DNA from: Thermohalobaculum sp039513195
Lineage (GTDB): Bacteria; Pseudomonadota; Alphaproteobacteria; Rhodobacterales; Rhodobacteraceae
Reading direction: 5' to 3'
Assembly (NCBI GenBank): GCA_039513195.1
Contig: JBCCRM010000003.1
Span: 158,822-222,821 of the forward strand
DNA: 64,000 nucleotides
Below the pieces are notes generated by a model. That model was not told the origin of the DNA. It worked only from the letters and a program-made list of their open reading frames with translations, and did no database searches. Positions 44,596 to 53,204 of the stretch are shown in pieces; within the stretch, counting starts at the first letter, position 1; the number at the start of each line of letters is the position of its first letter. The position numbers were made by a program, and so were the translations under genes.

Positions 44596-45185
44596 TGAAA
44601 ATCGGGGCATTGGCTGGGGCCGTGGCGCTTGCTGCGGCGATCGGCTCGGCCCAGGCAGGAGCCGGGACGCCGGCTCCGTCGCCGTTCCCGCTGCCGGTGG
44701 AGGTGCGGTTCGATCTGGTCGATCAGACCGGAAGGTCAGTGGACCAGGACGATTTCATTGGCCAGCCTTTCGTGCTGTTTTTCGGCTATGCGAATTGCGA
44801 GTCGATTTGCACGGTCGCGTTGCCCAACATCGCGCATGCAATGGACATTTTGGGCGATGACGGGGACCGGGTGTTGCCGGTGATGATCACCATCGATCCC
44901 GAGCGCGACACACCGGAATACCTGGCCGAGGCGATGCCCCTCTACCACGAGCGGTTCGTTGGATTGACGGGACAGCCAGCGGCGGTGGAGGCGGCTTGGG
45001 CGGCCTTCCAGGTCCAGGTGACCGAGATTGCGCGCGACCCGGCGGGCCTGCCGATCTTCGCCCATGGCAGCTTTGTCTATCTCATCGACGCAGACGGGAA
45101 GATCCAAAGCCTGCTGCCACCGATCATCGGGCCTGAGCGGATGGCCGAGCTGATCGAGAAACACCTTCTGGCGCCCGAGAGCTGA
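44595..45185 (+). CDS. SCO1/SenC-family thioredoxin-fold protein
   Basis: 196-residue exported protein (signal MKIGALAGAVALAAAIGSAQ) of the SCO family, which delivers copper to cytochrome oxidase and maintains its thiols. The core is VEVRFDLVDQTGRSVDQDDF, GQPFVLFFGYANCESICTVA with the Cys-x3-Cys pair at 68 and 72, VMITIDPERDTPEYLAEAM and the metal-ligand His in IFAHGSFVYLIDADGK. All three copper ligands are present, so it is likely functional. It overlaps both neighbours by one base (TGATG), inside the four-gene exported operon. No oxidase gene is nearby. Confidence 0.92.
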   Translation: MKIGALAGAVALAAAIGSAQAGAGTPAPSPFPLPVEVRFDLVDQTGRSVDQDDFIGQPFVLFFGYANCESICTVALPNIAHAMDILGDDGDRVLPVMITIDPERDTPEYLAEAMPLYHERFVGLTGQPAAVEAAWAAFQVQVTEIARDPAGLPIFAHGSFVYLIDADGKIQSLLPPIIGPERMAELIEKHLLAPES

Positions 45186-45580
45186 TGGCGCTTTCCCGCG
45201 CGTGCCTGCTTGCGGCCGGGGTTCTGGCAGCGACCACAGGGTGGGCGTTGGCCGACGCGTCAGGCGTGTGGCAATCGGAAAAGAAAGACGGAAAATACAT
45301 CCATGTCGAAATCGCGCTATGCGATGGATCCGACAGCATCCTGTGCGGAACCATCGTGGGGGCGTTCGGCGGCGCGTCCGAGGCGAATGTCGGCAAGCCG
45401 ATTATTTGGGACATGGAGCCCGACGGTGAGAATGCCTGGTCCGGCGGCCGCATCTGGGCACCGGACGAGGATGAGACCTACCGCTCGGAAATGGAGCTCA
45501 GCGGGGATATCCTGACGGTCTCTGGATGCGTATTGGGCGGTCTGATTTGCCGCGGACAGGATTGGACGCGGGTACGCTGA
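45185..45580 (+). CDS. Exported DUF2147-family protein
   Basis: 131-residue protein with a signal peptide (MALSRACLLAAGVLAATTGW) and a DUF2147 domain: ASGVWQSEKKDGKYIHVEIA, LCGTIVGAFGGASEANVGKP, IIWDMEPDGENAWSGGRIWA and VSGCVLGGLICRGQDWTRVR. The family is lipocalin-like and of unknown role. Four conserved cysteines (about 46, 54, and two near 119 and 126) probably form disulfides. It is the last gene of the SCO1 operon and starts inside the SCO1 stop. Confidence 0.88.
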   Translation: MALSRACLLAAGVLAATTGWALADASGVWQSEKKDGKYIHVEIALCDGSDSILCGTIVGAFGGASEANVGKPIIWDMEPDGENAWSGGRIWAPDEDETYRSEMELSGDILTVSGCVLGGLICRGQDWTRVR

Positions 45581-45597
45581 CAGCTCCGGCTGCTGGC

Positions 45598-45674
45598 GCT
45601 AATTTACCTATATATGTTAGATATTTGCGTGATCCACAACGCATGCACATCCTATGCACAAAGCATATGCATAG
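45598..45674. other. AT-rich patch with three DnaA-box-like 9-mers at 11-bp period
   Basis: An AT-rich run (about 45598-45628) precedes three 9-mers spaced exactly 11 bases apart: TGATCCACA at 45630, GCATGCACA at 45641 and CTATGCACA at 45652. The first and third are each one mismatch from the DnaA-box consensus TTATNCACA. An inverted copy follows: CTATGCA at 45652-45658 pairs with TGCATAG at 45668-45674. It lies between convergent genes, so it is not a promoter for either flank. Repeat copy 3 follows at 45753. See finding. Confidence 0.45.
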
Positions 45675-45752
45675 TCTTTCAGTCAGGAATGGTGGGCTAA
45701 GCTGCGCCGCGGGGAGGGCACACCGATGCCATGCAGTCGGCCAAACCCTCAG

Positions 45753-45858
45753 CGAGAGCGCGTTCCCACCCGATTGCATCGGTTCTCGCGCCCTAAGACA
45801 AACTCAGGCGCATTTTCAAGACGCCAATCTAACTCAGATCGGCTGGAAAATGCGCTAG
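45753..45858 (+). repeat. Palindromic MITE-like repeat, copy 3
   Basis: 106 bp, same orientation as the other copies, left end degraded (CGAGAGCGCGTTCCC), core CCCGATTGCATCGGTTCTCG and GCCAATCTAACTCAGATCGG clearly related, right end GGAAAATGCGCTAG. Its terminal CTAG (45855-45858) is the stop of the minus-strand TAXI gene. Confidence 0.8.
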
Positions 45859-47156
45859 CCCGAGAATGTGGTATTTATCTCTGCCAGTTTCTCGCGCAGT
45901 CGCTTCCGGACCAGGTCGAGATGCAACCGGGTCGAGTAGGCGAGGTTGCGGTATGGCACCGGTAGGCGAATGCCGACCAGATCGCGATCAAGCTCCTCCA
46001 ACCTGGCGACATGGGCGCGGAGCCGGTCGGCATCGCCCTCGCCGAGAGACTTCTCGTCGATCTCCAACAGCTCGTTGTAGTGGCGATATAGCTTCGCCCG
46101 CATGCGCCAGGCATAAACGCCCGGCAGGGCCTGGAACAGCGGCAGCAGCAGGAACAGGATCGGTAGCAGCAGGATGGCAAAGCGGCTGATCTGCGCCGCG
46201 ACCCAATAGGGCAGCAATTGCTCGAGCGGGCTGGGACCCTCGCGGATCAGCGTCTGCGCATAGAGGTCGACCGGCATCGCGACGGCGTCGAGCGAGGGGA
46301 ATTGCTGGTCGCCGGTCAGCGCATCGCGCCCGCCATGGACGATCCGCAAAGCGCGGACCAGGCGGTTGACCAGCGACGGGTGCAGATCGGCCCGCGCGAC
46401 TAGGCGGGCGACCATCAACAACAGCGCCGTCTCCCGCTCCGGCCGCCTCTCGGAATAGGAGATGCCGCCCGCGGGCATCGTCACCACCGAGGAGGAGCCG
46501 AGCAGGCTCGATAGCGCCGGGAGCTGCGCAATTTCCAGCAGCGCGATGTCCGGACCCGCGAGGAGAGGGGCGAGATAGGGAGCGGAGAGAGGGGCGACGA
46601 AGACCGCTGCCTCCACCTCTCCGCCCGCCAGCGCATCGGCGGCGGTTCGGCCGCTGAGCGGCAGCAGGCGGTTGGCCTCCTCCGCCACACCGGCGCCCGC
46701 GAACAAGGCCTGCACCGCGGCGCGGGTGCCGCTACCCGGGGCGCCGCCTGCGATGGTAAGCCCTGTCCAATCGGAGAGATACGGGCTGACCGTAGCGTCG
46801 CGACGGTGGAAGATGAAGACCGGCTCGTAAAAGATCGCGCCGAGCGCTTCGGCCTGCCCGTCATCGTGCGCGACCTCCACGCCGCCCTGGATCAGCGCGA
46901 TATCGGCCCGGCCGGCGGCGATCAGCGCGGCGTTTTCGACCGAACCCGCGGTCTCGAGGATGTCGAGCGTGATGCCATCTTCTGCGAGGACCGCCTGGTA
47001 GCGTTGGGCGATCCGGTAGTAGCCGCCGGTCGCGGAGCCCGCCGCGATGCTGAGACTTTTCGGGGGCGCGAGGCCCATGGCATAGGCGGCAGCGACGAGG
47101 CTCGCGATGGTTACTAAAGCCAGCAGGATGTAAAGCCGCACACCCCAACTCCGCAC
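45855..47156 (-). CDS. TAXI-family solute-binding protein with C-terminal membrane anchor
   Basis: 433-residue protein with an N-terminal membrane segment (LYILLALVTIASLVAAAYAM), a TAXI-type periplasmic binding domain (LSIAAGSATGGYYRIAQRYQ, ETAGSVENAALIAAGRADIA, LTIAGGAPGSGTRAAVQAL, FVAPLSAPYLAPLLAGPD) and a second membrane segment (FAILLLPILFLLLPLFQAL) followed by about 100 cytoplasm-like residues (helical YRHYNELLEIDEKSLG and following). It belongs to the TAXI group used with TRAP transporters, but no TRAP permease gene is in the window. The anchored form may instead sense its ligand. The TAG stop lies in repeat copy 3. Confidence 0.85.
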   Translation of the reverse strand: MRSWGVRLYILLALVTIASLVAAAYAMGLAPPKSLSIAAGSATGGYYRIAQRYQAVLAEDGITLDILETAGSVENAALIAAGRADIALIQGGVEVAHDDGQAEALGAIFYEPVFIFHRRDATVSPYLSDWTGLTIAGGAPGSGTRAAVQALFAGAGVAEEANRLLPLSGRTAADALAGGEVEAAVFVAPLSAPYLAPLLAGPDIALLEIAQLPALSSLLGSSSVVTMPAGGISYSERRPERETALLLMVARLVARADLHPSLVNRLVRALRIVHGGRDALTGDQQFPSLDAVAMPVDLYAQTLIREGPSPLEQLLPYWVAAQISRFAILLLPILFLLLPLFQALPGVYAWRMRAKLYRHYNELLEIDEKSLGEGDADRLRAHVARLEELDRDLVGIRLPVPYRNLAYSTRLHLDLVRKRLREKLAEINTTFSG

Positions 47157-47241
47157 CTAAGGGCGCCCCGCATGCGCCGTCTTCTGCCCCCGCCTCACGG
47201 TAGTCGCGATGCTGGTGAGTGTCGAGCCTGCGGGGCCCCGT

Positions 47242-49275
47242 TCAGGGCCCACGCTCTCGGCGCATAACCGCGGCAATGCGGGCGAGGTCGGGGTGATCGG
47301 CCAGCTCCTCCAGCGCTACCGGCAGGCGACGGCGCCAGTTCGGCACCTCGTCGATGGTGCCCGGCACATTCTGCTGGTCGATGACGCCGAAGACATCGTC
47401 GAGCTGCACGGCGACCAGCGCCGAGGACGCCCGGGCCAGCAGCGCATGCATCGCATCGGCGAGGGGGGGCGAGAGCATCTCGGGCGGTGCGCCCGGGTCG
47501 ATCCCGTCCGGCAGCAGCCCAGCCTCGATCAATCGGTGGCAAAAGCGCTGGCGCGCCCAGATGCGCTCGTCCCAGGCCCATCGGATGGGCTCCCCGTCCA
47601 GATGGCCGAGGGCGACGCGTTGGCGGATATCCGCGCCCTGCCACCAACCCGCGAGGGTCGGCAGGTCATGGGTGCCGAAGGAGGCGAGCGTCAGCGGCCG
47701 ATACGCCGTCGGGGCGGCGATGTCGTGATGGCTGCGCTCGAACGGCATGATCGCGCAGCCGAGCAGGCCGGAGGCCGCCATCAGGTCACGCAGCCCGTCC
47801 GGGACGGTGCCGAGATCCTCGCCGATCACCAGGCAGTTTGCGCGGGCGGCCTCGATCCGGATCAGGGCCATCAGGGTCTCGGTCGGCATTTGGACAAAGC
47901 CGCCCGGGGCACCGTTCTCCGGCACCCAGTAGCTGCGGACGAGGCCGATGACATGGTCGATCCGTACGGCGCCCGCATGGGCCATGGCGGTGCGAAGCAT
48001 GCGGCGGAATGGGGCGTAGTGGGCAGCGGCGAGGCCGTGGGGAGTGAGGGGCGCAAGGCCCCAGCTCTGCCCCCGGGCGTTCAGGAGATCCGGGGGCGCG
48101 CCGAGCGAGACGCCGGTGCCGAAGGCCGCGCGCTCAGCCCAAGTCTCGGCGCCACCGGGACGGACGCCGACGGCGATGTCGAGATAGAGGCCGAGCGCCA
48201 TGCCGGCGGCCTTCGCGCGGCTTTGGGCGTCGGCGAGCTGACCCTCTGCCAGCCACTGGCACCAGGCGTGAAAGCGGGTCTGCGCACTGTTCTCGGCCGC
48301 GAAGGCACGAGCCGCCGGGCCGTCTGGGTCTTGCAGGGCCCGCGGCCAGAACCGCCAGTCCGGCCCATGGACAAGGCTCAGCGCCTCGAACAGCGCCTGC
48401 AGCGATTGGCGGGAGGGGCGAGCCGCCAGCCATGCCTCAAAATCCCTGCGGCGCGGGGTTTCCGACCTTTCGAACCGCTCAAAGACGGCGCGGAGGACGG
48501 GCTCTGCGAGCGCCCGGCGGGCGGCGTAGTCGGTCAGATCGGCGGCCCGCGCAGCGGCGAGCTTCGGCGCGGCCTCGCCCAGGAGCGCCTGGGCTGCCGG
48601 CGTCTCCGCCAAGGCCGCGATCCGGTCGAGCGCGAGATGCCCGGTTTCGATCTCGGTGCGGGAGGAGGGAGAATAGGGGCTTATGCCCTTTTCCGCAGCG
48701 CCGCGGCTATGGATCGGATTGATGCCGAGGAAGGCGGCGCCCATCGGTGCCAAGTTCTCCGCCAGGCGGGCGAGGTCTTCGTAATCGCCGACGCCGTGGT
48801 TGCGAGCGGATCTGAAGCCGTAGAGCGCGCCCGTGACGCCCCAAGCGCTGGGGCGGCCGATAAGATCGGCGAGCGAGGGCGCGCATGGTGGGCTCGCGAC
48901 GACGAGGGCGCGGTGACCGTCGGCCTCCAAGACATGGACCCCGGGGGGCAGCGGCGGGATCTCGCCAGGCATCGCAGTGCCGCTCTCCCATGTGGCGCCG
49001 TCTTCGAGCCGCAGGCGCCAAGGCGGCAGCGGGCGGCGGGCGGCGGTTTCTGCCGGGACGAGGATCTCGCGGGGAAACGGACGGGCCCTATCCTCGGCTT
49101 CGAGGGCTGTGAGCCTCTGCGCAGCCTCCGCCTCGGTCGAGCTCGGCAGTCCCATCGCGGCGAGAAGGGCCGCCATCGTGTCTGGCCCGCAGAAGATTTC
49201 GACGCCGTCGATGCGGTGGTAGCGCCGCAGGATGCCGAGGCGCATGCCGAGGCGCTCGATAGCCGATGCGGTCAT
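47242..49275 (-). CDS. malQ: 4-alpha-glucanotransferase
   Basis: GH77 amylomaltase that transfers maltodextrin chains. The 677-residue protein starts MTASAIERLGMRLGILRRYH at 49275 with GGAGC upstream; the frame is open 64 codons further but lacks a domain. The GH77 block PMGAAFLGINPIHSRGAAEK is present, with the nucleophile in AHAGAVRIDHVIGLVRSYWV, the acid in CLVIGEDLGTVPDGLRDLM and SFGTHDLPTLAGWWQGADIR. No glycogen gene lies nearby, so it stands alone. The 450 bases upstream are discussed separately. Confidence 0.94.
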   Translation of the reverse strand: MTASAIERLGMRLGILRRYHRIDGVEIFCGPDTMAALLAAMGLPSSTEAEAAQRLTALEAEDRARPFPREILVPAETAARRPLPPWRLRLEDGATWESGTAMPGEIPPLPPGVHVLEADGHRALVVASPPCAPSLADLIGRPSAWGVTGALYGFRSARNHGVGDYEDLARLAENLAPMGAAFLGINPIHSRGAAEKGISPYSPSSRTEIETGHLALDRIAALAETPAAQALLGEAAPKLAAARAADLTDYAARRALAEPVLRAVFERFERSETPRRRDFEAWLAARPSRQSLQALFEALSLVHGPDWRFWPRALQDPDGPAARAFAAENSAQTRFHAWCQWLAEGQLADAQSRAKAAGMALGLYLDIAVGVRPGGAETWAERAAFGTGVSLGAPPDLLNARGQSWGLAPLTPHGLAAAHYAPFRRMLRTAMAHAGAVRIDHVIGLVRSYWVPENGAPGGFVQMPTETLMALIRIEAARANCLVIGEDLGTVPDGLRDLMAASGLLGCAIMPFERSHHDIAAPTAYRPLTLASFGTHDLPTLAGWWQGADIRQRVALGHLDGEPIRWAWDERIWARQRFCHRLIEAGLLPDGIDPGAPPEMLSPPLADAMHALLARASSALVAVQLDDVFGVIDQQNVPGTIDEVPNWRRRLPVALEELADHPDLARIAAVMRRERGP

Positions 49276-49725
49276 GCTTGCTCCGTTCCGCGGCCCGATT
49301 CCGATTGGCCCGACGGGACAGTGCCGCGACGACAGCGTCAAGGGCGCCGGACGATCGGGACTGCGACCTCTGCCATGGCACCCGACTCCAGCGCCGCCGC
49401 GTCTGCCGTCCGGCCTGTGGCACAGTTGCCGCTCGCGGCGGAGAGCGAACCGAGGCGCAGGTGGCACCGCCCCGGGCGCTTGCAGCCGTTCAACGAGCGC
49501 GGATCCCGAAGCACCGCCGCGGGCGGCCAGCTCTCAACGGGCCGGCCGGTGGACGCGGCGGCCGGATCGCCGGCGACAGCCGGCGAAATCACAGGGCTCG
49601 CGATGCGGCACGACCCGGGCGCCTGCACATCCCAGCACCTCAGGGCAGCAGTTGCTGGTGCTCCTAAATCGATTTAGACTGCTTGGAGCAGGGCTCCGGC
49701 GAAGAGGCCCTAAGGGAGATCATCC
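49276..49725. other. Upstream region between malQ and the catabolic operon
   Basis: 450 bases between divergent starts. It holds the LacI-type operator at 49664-49677 near its right end and a GGGAG ribosome site before the SDR start. No credible gene or tRNA is visible. Confidence 0.5.
49664..49677. promoter_or_regulatory. LacI-type operator, site 1
   Basis: CTAAATCGATTTAG is a perfect 14-bp palindrome with a central CG, the shape of LacI/GalR-family operators. It lies 49 bases before the SDR start. The 12-bp core TAAATCGATTTA recurs at 61364. In GC-rich DNA such an AT-rich palindrome stands out. Confidence 0.75.
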
Positions 49726-50475
49726 ATGCTGATCGAGGGTCGCACCGCCATCGTCACCGGCGCCGCTTCGGCTCGCGGTCTGGGCCAGGCGATATCCCGG
49801 CTCTTCGCCGACCACGGCGCGCGGGTGGCGATCCTCGACCGCGACGGAACCGGCGCCGAGACGCAAGCGAGCGCGCTGGGGGATGGCCATATCGGCCTGG
49901 CCTGCGATGTCACCGATCGAGCCAGTGTGGAGAGCGCCGTCGCAGCAACCCTGACCGCGTTCGGCCGGATCGACAGTCTCGTCAACAATGCCGGTATCAC
50001 CTCGCCCCAGCGGCTGATGGAGGTGGACGACGCAACCTATGACGCAGTCATGGACGTCTCGATGCGCGGCACACTCCATATGACCCAGGCAGTGGTGCCG
50101 GCTATGCGCGCGGCTGGGCAGGGCTCGATCGTCAACATGTCCTCGGTATCGGCACAGCGGGGCGGTGGCGTCTTCGGAGGCTCACATTATTCCGCGGCCA
50201 AGGCGGCGCTGCTTGGCTATACCAAAGCCTGCGCGCGAGAGCTGGCGGCGGACGGCATCCGCGTCAACGCCCTCTGCCCCGGTTTCACTGACACCGACAT
50301 CACCGCAGGCAAGCTGACGCCGGAGATGCGGGCGCAGGTGATCGCCGCCATCCCCATGGGCCGCGCCGGTCGGGCTGAGGATGTGGCGGGATGCTGCCTG
50401 TTCCTCGTATCCGACCTCTCCGCCTATTGCACCGGCACCGAGATCGACCCGAATGGCGGCAGCCATATCCACTGA
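49726..50475 (+). CDS. Short-chain dehydrogenase/reductase
   Basis: 249-residue NAD(P)-dependent SDR. Motifs: cofactor loop IVTGAASARGLGQAISRLF (a variant GxxxGxG), NNAGITSPQ, the catalytic Ser in SIVNMSSVSAQRGGG, and YSAAKAALLGYTKACARELA with the Tyr-x3-Lys pair. The tail SAYCTGTEIDPNGGSHIH is standard. Acidic Asp after the second strand (AILDRD) favours NAD. Typical substrates are sugars, polyols or hydroxy acids. First gene of a plus-strand operon, downstream of the LacI-type operator; a beta-hydroxyacid dehydrogenase follows 33 bases later. Confidence 0.92.
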   Translation: MLIEGRTAIVTGAASARGLGQAISRLFADHGARVAILDRDGTGAETQASALGDGHIGLACDVTDRASVESAVAATLTAFGRIDSLVNNAGITSPQRLMEVDDATYDAVMDVSMRGTLHMTQAVVPAMRAAGQGSIVNMSSVSAQRGGGVFGGSHYSAAKAALLGYTKACARELAADGIRVNALCPGFTDTDITAGKLTPEMRAQVIAAIPMGRAGRAEDVAGCCLFLVSDLSAYCTGTEIDPNGGSHIH

Positions 50476-50508
50476 CGACGCGCCGGCCACGCAGAAAGGA
50501 GCGTGCCC

Positions 50509-51408
50509 ATGAAAATCGGCTATATCGGCCTCGGCGTCATGGGCGCGCCCATGACGCGGCGCTTGGCGAAAGCATTTCCCGGCGATGTCCTCGGCTTCGA
50601 CGCGTCGCCGTCGGTGCGCGACCGGGTCTGCGCCGAGAGCGGCGCTGTCCCCGCCGCTTCGATCACGGAGATCGCGGCAGGCGCCGATATCCTGTTTTCC
50701 TGCCTGCCTGACAATGCCGTGGTCCGCGCGGTCTATCTGGGCGCCGACGGCGTCGCCTCGGCCATACGCCCGGGCACCGTCACCATCGATTGCTCGACTG
50801 TCGGGCCGGACGCGACCCGCGATGTGCACGCCGGCCTTGCGGCCAAGGGTGCATCGCATCTCGACGCGTCGATGCTCGGCTCGGTAAAGCAGGCGAATGA
50901 GGGCACGATCAGCTTCGTCATCGGCGGCGAGGCGGACGCGGTCGACCGTGCCCGCCCGGCGTTGGAGGCCGTCGGCGGCCTGATCCGCCATTGCGGCCCG
51001 TCGGGTGCGGGCAACCACATGAAGTTGATCCACCAGACCCTCGTCGCCGGTCATGCCGTGGCCGTCGCCGAGGCGATGGGGCTCTGCCTCGAGACCGGTT
51101 GCGATATCGAGGCGTTCTACGACATCGTCACCCAGGGCACCGGTTTCGCCTATTCCCGCTATTTCGAAAACCGGGTGCCTCGAATGCGGGACGGCGATTT
51201 CTCGGCGCTCTTCATGCTGAAGTTCATGCTCAAGGATGCGCGACTGGCGCGGGAGATGGCCGCCGACCCGGCCCGCTACCCGGCACTCGCCGCCGTGATC
51301 GCCACCTTCGAGGATGCCGACACCGCTGGGGAGGGCGATGCGGATTTCTCCGCTGCCATGCGGGCGGTGGAGGCACGGATCGGCAAGCGCATCGATAGGG
51401 GGGCATAA
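50509..51408 (+). CDS. Beta-hydroxyacid dehydrogenase (3-hydroxyisobutyrate dehydrogenase family)
   Basis: 299 residues from the ATG at 50509, with AAGGAG upstream; a GTG six bases earlier is less likely. Cofactor loop KIGYIGLGVMGAPMTRRLAK; CSTVGPDATRDVHA matches the substrate-binding DCSTxxP; the catalytic Lys region is SGAGNHMKLIHQTLVAGHAV. It may oxidise a C3-C6 hydroxy or sugar acid. It sits between an SDR and a VOC protein in the LacI-regulated operon; a second family member lies in the importer operon. Confidence 0.9.
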   Translation: MKIGYIGLGVMGAPMTRRLAKAFPGDVLGFDASPSVRDRVCAESGAVPAASITEIAAGADILFSCLPDNAVVRAVYLGADGVASAIRPGTVTIDCSTVGPDATRDVHAGLAAKGASHLDASMLGSVKQANEGTISFVIGGEADAVDRARPALEAVGGLIRHCGPSGAGNHMKLIHQTLVAGHAVAVAEAMGLCLETGCDIEAFYDIVTQGTGFAYSRYFENRVPRMRDGDFSALFMLKFMLKDARLAREMAADPARYPALAAVIATFEDADTAGEGDADFSAAMRAVEARIGKRIDRGA

Positions 51409-51413
51409 GGACC

Positions 51414-51833
51414 GTGGCCCAGCGACCCGGATGTTCGGCGGTCTCTCCCTATCTACTCGGCCCTAAGACGGATGCTGTGGTGGCATTCGCAACCGCCGCC
51501 TTCGACGCCGAGCTGATCGAGCGGCCGATACGCCGCGAGGGAAAGTTTGCCCAGGCGACCCTGCGGATCGGTGCGGAAACCGTCATGGTCGGGCTTACCG
51601 CCGAGGGGAAAGGGATGCCCGCGATGGCGCATCTTTATCTGGATGATCCCGACGCAAGCTTCGCAGCGGCCGTCGCAGCCGGTGGCGAAGCGGTTCTTGC
51701 CCCGGCCAACCAGCCCTATGGCGATCGCGCCGGTAGTGTTCGGGACCCCGGCGGCAATATCTGGTGGATCGCCGGCTTTGGCGAGATCGCTCCGCTCGAC
51801 GGGGTTGCGGCGCGGCTGGCCGCCAAGCGATAA
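51414..51833 (+). CDS. VOC-family protein (PhnB-like)
   Basis: 139-residue single VOC-fold protein. Features are SAVSPYLLGPKTDAVVAFAT at the start, AQATLRIGAETVMVG, HLYLDDPDASFAAAVAAGGE and YGDRAGSVRDPGGNIWWIAG, the PhnB/glyoxalase-like profile. Start is GTG at 51414, five bases after the preceding stop, with AAGGA in front. Metal ligands are not fully apparent, so catalytic status is unknown. Operon position suggests handling of a keto or sugar intermediate, but this is inference. Confidence 0.82.
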   Translation: MAQRPGCSAVSPYLLGPKTDAVVAFATAAFDAELIERPIRREGKFAQATLRIGAETVMVGLTAEGKGMPAMAHLYLDDPDASFAAAVAAGGEAVLAPANQPYGDRAGSVRDPGGNIWWIAGFGEIAPLDGVAARLAAKR

Positions 51834-51838
51834 GCCGG

Positions 51839-52858
51839 ATGTCCCAGCGTCCGACCCAGCGCCAGATCGCGGCAAAGCTCGGGCTCTCGCCCGCGACGGT
51901 GTCGCTCGCCCTGCGGGGCAGCCCGATGATCGCGGCGGAGACGCGGCGGGTTGTGCGCGATGCGATGCGCGAGGCGGGCTACGTCCCCAATGTGGCCGCC
52001 GCTTCGTTGCGGACGGGCCGGAGCCGGATCGTGGGCGTCAGTTTCCACAACATCGCGCATCAGTTCTTCGCGGCGATGCTGATCGCGATCGAGGAGACCC
52101 TGGCCGATGCCGGCGCCGCGGTGTTCATCAACAACCATGGCGAGGACCCGGAAAGCTTGGCCCGCTTTGCCGAGAGCCTCGCCGCCTATGGCGCCGATGG
52201 GCTTTTGGTCTCGCCGCCACCGCATGTGACCGAGGCGGTGCTGGCGCCGATCAAGGGGCGAGGCGCGCCGGTGGTCTATGTCTCCCGTCGCATCCGCGCC
52301 GATACCGGCGCCGACTGGGTGGTGAATGCCGATGCGCTGGCGATGCGAAAGGCGGCCAGGCGGCTGATCGCCCTGGGCCATCGGCGGTTGGCGCTGATCG
52401 GTGGGCAACCGGGCACGACCGTGGCCGCGGATCGGGTCGAGGGATTTCAGGCCGAGCTGGCGGCGGCCGACATCGCCTGGGATCCGGCCAGTTGGCTGCA
52501 ATGTCGCCCGCGCCTGTTGGAGGGGGCGGAGGCAGCGCAGGCCGCGATGGCATGGGAGGCGCCGCCCACGGGCTATGTCTGCTTCAACGACCTCGTGGCC
52601 TTCGGCACGATGAATGCGCTGCGGGCGGCCGGGGTCGAACCCGGGCGGGATGCCGCCGTGGTCGGCGTGGGGGGGACCGAGGAAGCCGCGGCCTTCCACC
52701 CGAGCCTGACCACAGTGCTCGACAACCCCGCCAAGATCGGACGCCTGGCAGCCGAAACCTTACTGGCGCGGCTGCGGGAGCCCCAAGCCCCGCCACGGCA
52801 GATTACCCTAGACCCGAAACTGGTGATCCGAGAGAGCTGTGGCGGCCGCGTCGGTTGA
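51839..52858 (+). CDS. LacI-family transcriptional regulator
   Basis: 339 residues, start MSQRPTQRQIAAKLGLSPAT at 51839, which is the helix-turn-helix region (TQRQIAAKLGLSPATVSLAL) followed by the hinge AASLRTGRSRIVGVSFHNIA. The sugar-binding fold follows: VSPPPHVTEAVLAP, RRLIALGHRRLALIGGQPGT, PTGYVCFNDLVAFGTMNALR. It is the last gene of the SDR-dehydrogenase-VOC operon and is the natural binder of the two TAAATCGATTTA palindromes. Effector unknown; a sugar or sugar-acid is typical. Confidence 0.93.
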   Translation: MSQRPTQRQIAAKLGLSPATVSLALRGSPMIAAETRRVVRDAMREAGYVPNVAAASLRTGRSRIVGVSFHNIAHQFFAAMLIAIEETLADAGAAVFINNHGEDPESLARFAESLAAYGADGLLVSPPPHVTEAVLAPIKGRGAPVVYVSRRIRADTGADWVVNADALAMRKAARRLIALGHRRLALIGGQPGTTVAADRVEGFQAELAAADIAWDPASWLQCRPRLLEGAEAAQAAMAWEAPPTGYVCFNDLVAFGTMNALRAAGVEPGRDAAVVGVGGTEEAAAFHPSLTTVLDNPAKIGRLAAETLLARLREPQAPPRQITLDPKLVIRESCGGRVG

Positions 52859-53204
52859 CGCCAAGAGCGGGCGACTGCGAGGCTGGACGCCATACCCGAC
52901 GCTTCGGAGAATGCCACTTCCTGGGTAAGCAGGACCCGGCGAGGGATCGGCTCACGATCGGAGATCAAAGCCGCGCACGACCCAGCCGCGATCCCTCATA
53001 TCAAAGACCCGGGCACCGGAGCCCTTGGCTGCGCTACGGTCCAAAGACGGCTGCAGCCGACTTGCACTAAACCATCGGATCAGGTGTCGTCAGCCAACAA
53101 AGACGCCTCCGCTCGACCGTTGCACCATGCAACGAGATTCAGCTCTTACGACATCTCTAAGCCAAGATCATGTATCGGCATAAATTGTGCGAGGAGCACG
53201 CTGG
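52859..53204. other. Gap after the LacI gene, no gene identified
   Basis: 346 bases. Base composition falls towards the right half, matching the next gene. I see no operator, no strong hairpin and no credible gene start before 53205. Confidence 0.4.

Noticed and set aside
47209..49677. Long open frame (822 codons) on the plus strand opposite malQ
   Set aside because: It is antisense to a complete GH77 gene in GC-rich DNA, has no recognisable domain and no credible start; typical shadow of codon bias.
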